DNA of 64,000 nt from Dasania sp. GY-MA-18 (GTDB taxonomy: Bacteria; Pseudomonadota; Gammaproteobacteria; Pseudomonadales; Dasaniaceae), in assembly GCF_024734385.1 (NCBI RefSeq), contig NZ_JANHAP010000009.1, forward strand, positions 124,001 through 188,000. Reading direction: 5' to 3'. Made by a program: the position numbers and the translations under genes. Shown piece by piece: positions 62,885 through 64,000 of this stretch. The notes under the pieces are model-generated. The model saw only the letters and a list, made by a program, of their open reading frames with translations, was not told the DNA's origin and did no database searches. The first letter of the stretch is position 1, and every line of letters starts with the position of its first letter.

Positions 62885-63054
62885 CTGGTATTACCGCCGC
62901 TTACAGCTTAAAGCTTGCCACTGCCGACCATGTCGGCACTGTGGGGGTGCTTATTCTGCTCATGATTCATTATAATGCTGGGCTTTTCACTTCTCCTCTG
63001 GTGCTGTTATGGTAGCTACGCTGGGGGTGATGCTTAGCTGGCGACTCAATTTCT

Positions 63055-64000
63055 GTGCAAAACACCCTTAACAAACTTTCTCAAGCTATAGACCAGTGCT
63101 TATTAAAAGATCAGCACAGCCTGCGCCGTAAACTGCGTGCGGCGCAACAGCGCGCTAAGCAAAATCAGCCGGCGGGCCGCATGGTGGATGAACTGGTGGC
63201 GCGTATAGAGGCTTCGCTACTGGCCTACCAGCAAAAAAGTGCCGCCCTGCCGAAAATAGAATTCCCCGAAGAGCTACCTATAGCTGAAAAGCGCCAGCAA
63301 ATTGCTGAGGCTATACGCGATAACCAAGTAGTGGTGATAGCCGGTGAAACGGGGTCGGGTAAAACCACCCAGCTGCCCAAGATTTGCCTAGAGCTGGGCC
63401 GCGGCGTAAAAGGCTTAATTGGCCACACCCAGCCGCGCCGTTTAGCGGCTCGTACCGTGGCGCAGCGCATAGCTGATGAACTGCATACGCCGCTGGGTGA
63501 GGGCGTGGGCTATCAGGTGCGTTTTACCGATAACACATCTGACGGCAGTTATATCAAGCTGATGACTGACGGTATTCTGCTAGCCGAAATCCAGCGCGAC
63601 CGTTATTTATCTCAATACGATACCTTGATTATTGATGAGGCCCACGAGCGCAGCCTCAATATTGATTTTTTATTGGGCTACTTAAAACAGCTGCTACCTA
63701 AACGCCCCGATTTAAAAATCATCATTACCTCGGCCACCATAGATTTAGAAAGTTTTTCCAAGCACTTTGGTGATGCCCCAGTAATCGAAGTATCGGGCCG
63801 TACCTACCCGGTAGAAACACGCTATCGCCCCTTAGAGGAGTTAACCGAAGAGGGCGGTTTAGCCGAAGGCATAGCCGCAGCGCTAGAAGAACTAATGAGC
63901 GGCGATGGCCGGCAGGGTGGCGACGTACTGGTGTTTTTAAGTGGCGAGGCCGACATACGCGAGGTGTCGCGCTATTTACGCGACCAGCACGGCGGCAATC
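63055..64000 (+). CDS. hrpA: ATP-dependent RNA helicase HrpA (3' partial)
   Basis: About 315 codons of a DEAH-box helicase that runs off the window. Walker A GETGSGKTTQLPKI, LIGHTQPRRLAARTVA, LMTDGILLAE, the DEAH box IIDEAHERSLN and TSATID motifs follow in order as in HrpA. The only plausible in-frame start is GTG at 63055 (VQNTLNKL), as a stop codon lies 27 bases before it; no strong ribosome-binding site is visible. Confidence 0.92.
   Translation, partial: MQNTLNKLSQAIDQCLLKDQHSLRRKLRAAQQRAKQNQPAGRMVDELVARIEASLLAYQQKSAALPKIEFPEELPIAEKRQQIAEAIRDNQVVVIAGETGSGKTTQLPKICLELGRGVKGLIGHTQPRRLAARTVAQRIADELHTPLGEGVGYQVRFTDNTSDGSYIKLMTDGILLAEIQRDRYLSQYDTLIIDEAHERSLNIDFLLGYLKQLLPKRPDLKIIITSATIDLESFSKHFGDAPVIEVSGRTYPVETRYRPLEELTEEGGLAEGIAAALEELMSGDGRQGGDVLVFLSGEADIREVSRYLRDQHGGN

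Noticed and set aside
62920-62960. Hairpin TGCCGAC/GTCGGCA after fadD as a terminator
   Set aside because: The stem is real but has no T-tract, so I did not call it a terminator.

Overview
The window looks like chromosomal DNA of a marine, aerobic gammaproteobacterium. Housekeeping genes typical of that class (mnmC, fadD, hrpA, gcvP/gcvT, dgkA, an M16C presequence-type protease) sit between metabolic islands. The style resembles Spongiibacteraceae/Cellvibrionales-like genomes, but that placement is an impression and not a measured result. No rRNA, tRNA, CRISPR array, phage or intact insertion sequence was seen.

Region 1 (1-18.7 kb) is a creatinine/creatine/sarcosine utilisation island. It holds a PotABCD-type ABC importer (5' end cut by the window), creatinase, a BCCT-family transporter, creatininase, a LysR regulator, a GATase1-like AraC regulator, glyA, sdaA and heterotetrameric sarcosine oxidase soxBDAG. 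Together they can take creatinine to creatine, to sarcosine plus urea, to glycine plus methylene-tetrahydrofolate, to serine, and to pyruvate plus ammonia. The one-carbon unit released by sarcosine oxidase is consumed again by GlyA. No urea-degrading enzyme is in the window.

Region 2 (18.8-27.8 kb) holds a ygaV/ygaP-like persulfide sensor and membrane rhodanese pair, a small LETM1-like protein, an unknown membrane-anchored protein, a LuxR-type regulator divergent from a class III aminotransferase, cydAB with a GbsR/MarR-type regulator preceded by a perfect 38-bp palindrome, and a DUF3014 protein.

Region 3 (27.8-37.6 kb) is the most interesting. Two divergent operons carry ethylmalonyl-CoA pathway enzymes: crotonyl-CoA carboxylase/reductase, ethylmalonyl-CoA mutase, MeaB and methylsuccinyl-CoA dehydrogenase. 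They stand beside a 2-methylfumaryl-CoA isomerase-like CoA transferase, an HTD2/Meh-like hydratase and a CitE/citramalyl-CoA-lyase-like enzyme. The canonical hydratase (Mch) and malyl-CoA lyase (Mcl) types are not present. The gene set suggests a variant route in which mesaconyl-CoA is isomerised, hydrated to citramalyl-CoA and cleaved to acetyl-CoA plus pyruvate, so that the net conversion is acetyl-CoA plus CO2 to pyruvate.

Region 4 (37.7-38.9 kb) is a decayed patch: a small secreted-protein gene whose signal peptide is out of frame at an A9 tract, and a potassium-channel remnant that has lost its selectivity filter.

Region 5 (38.9-47.7 kb) carries gcvP and gcvT without gcvH, a LysR paralogue of the one in the creatine island, an FMN reductase, another LysR, a DUF2132 protein, a SEC-C protein and two Lrp/AsnC regulators. 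Region 6 (48.2-64 kb) carries an NhaC antiporter, an orphan Rieske oxygenase, a periplasmic binding-like protein, dgkA, the M16C protease, a glutaminyl cyclase, a ComFB-like protein, mnmC, a coiled-coil periplasmic protein, a MaoC hydratase, fadD and the 5' part of hrpA.
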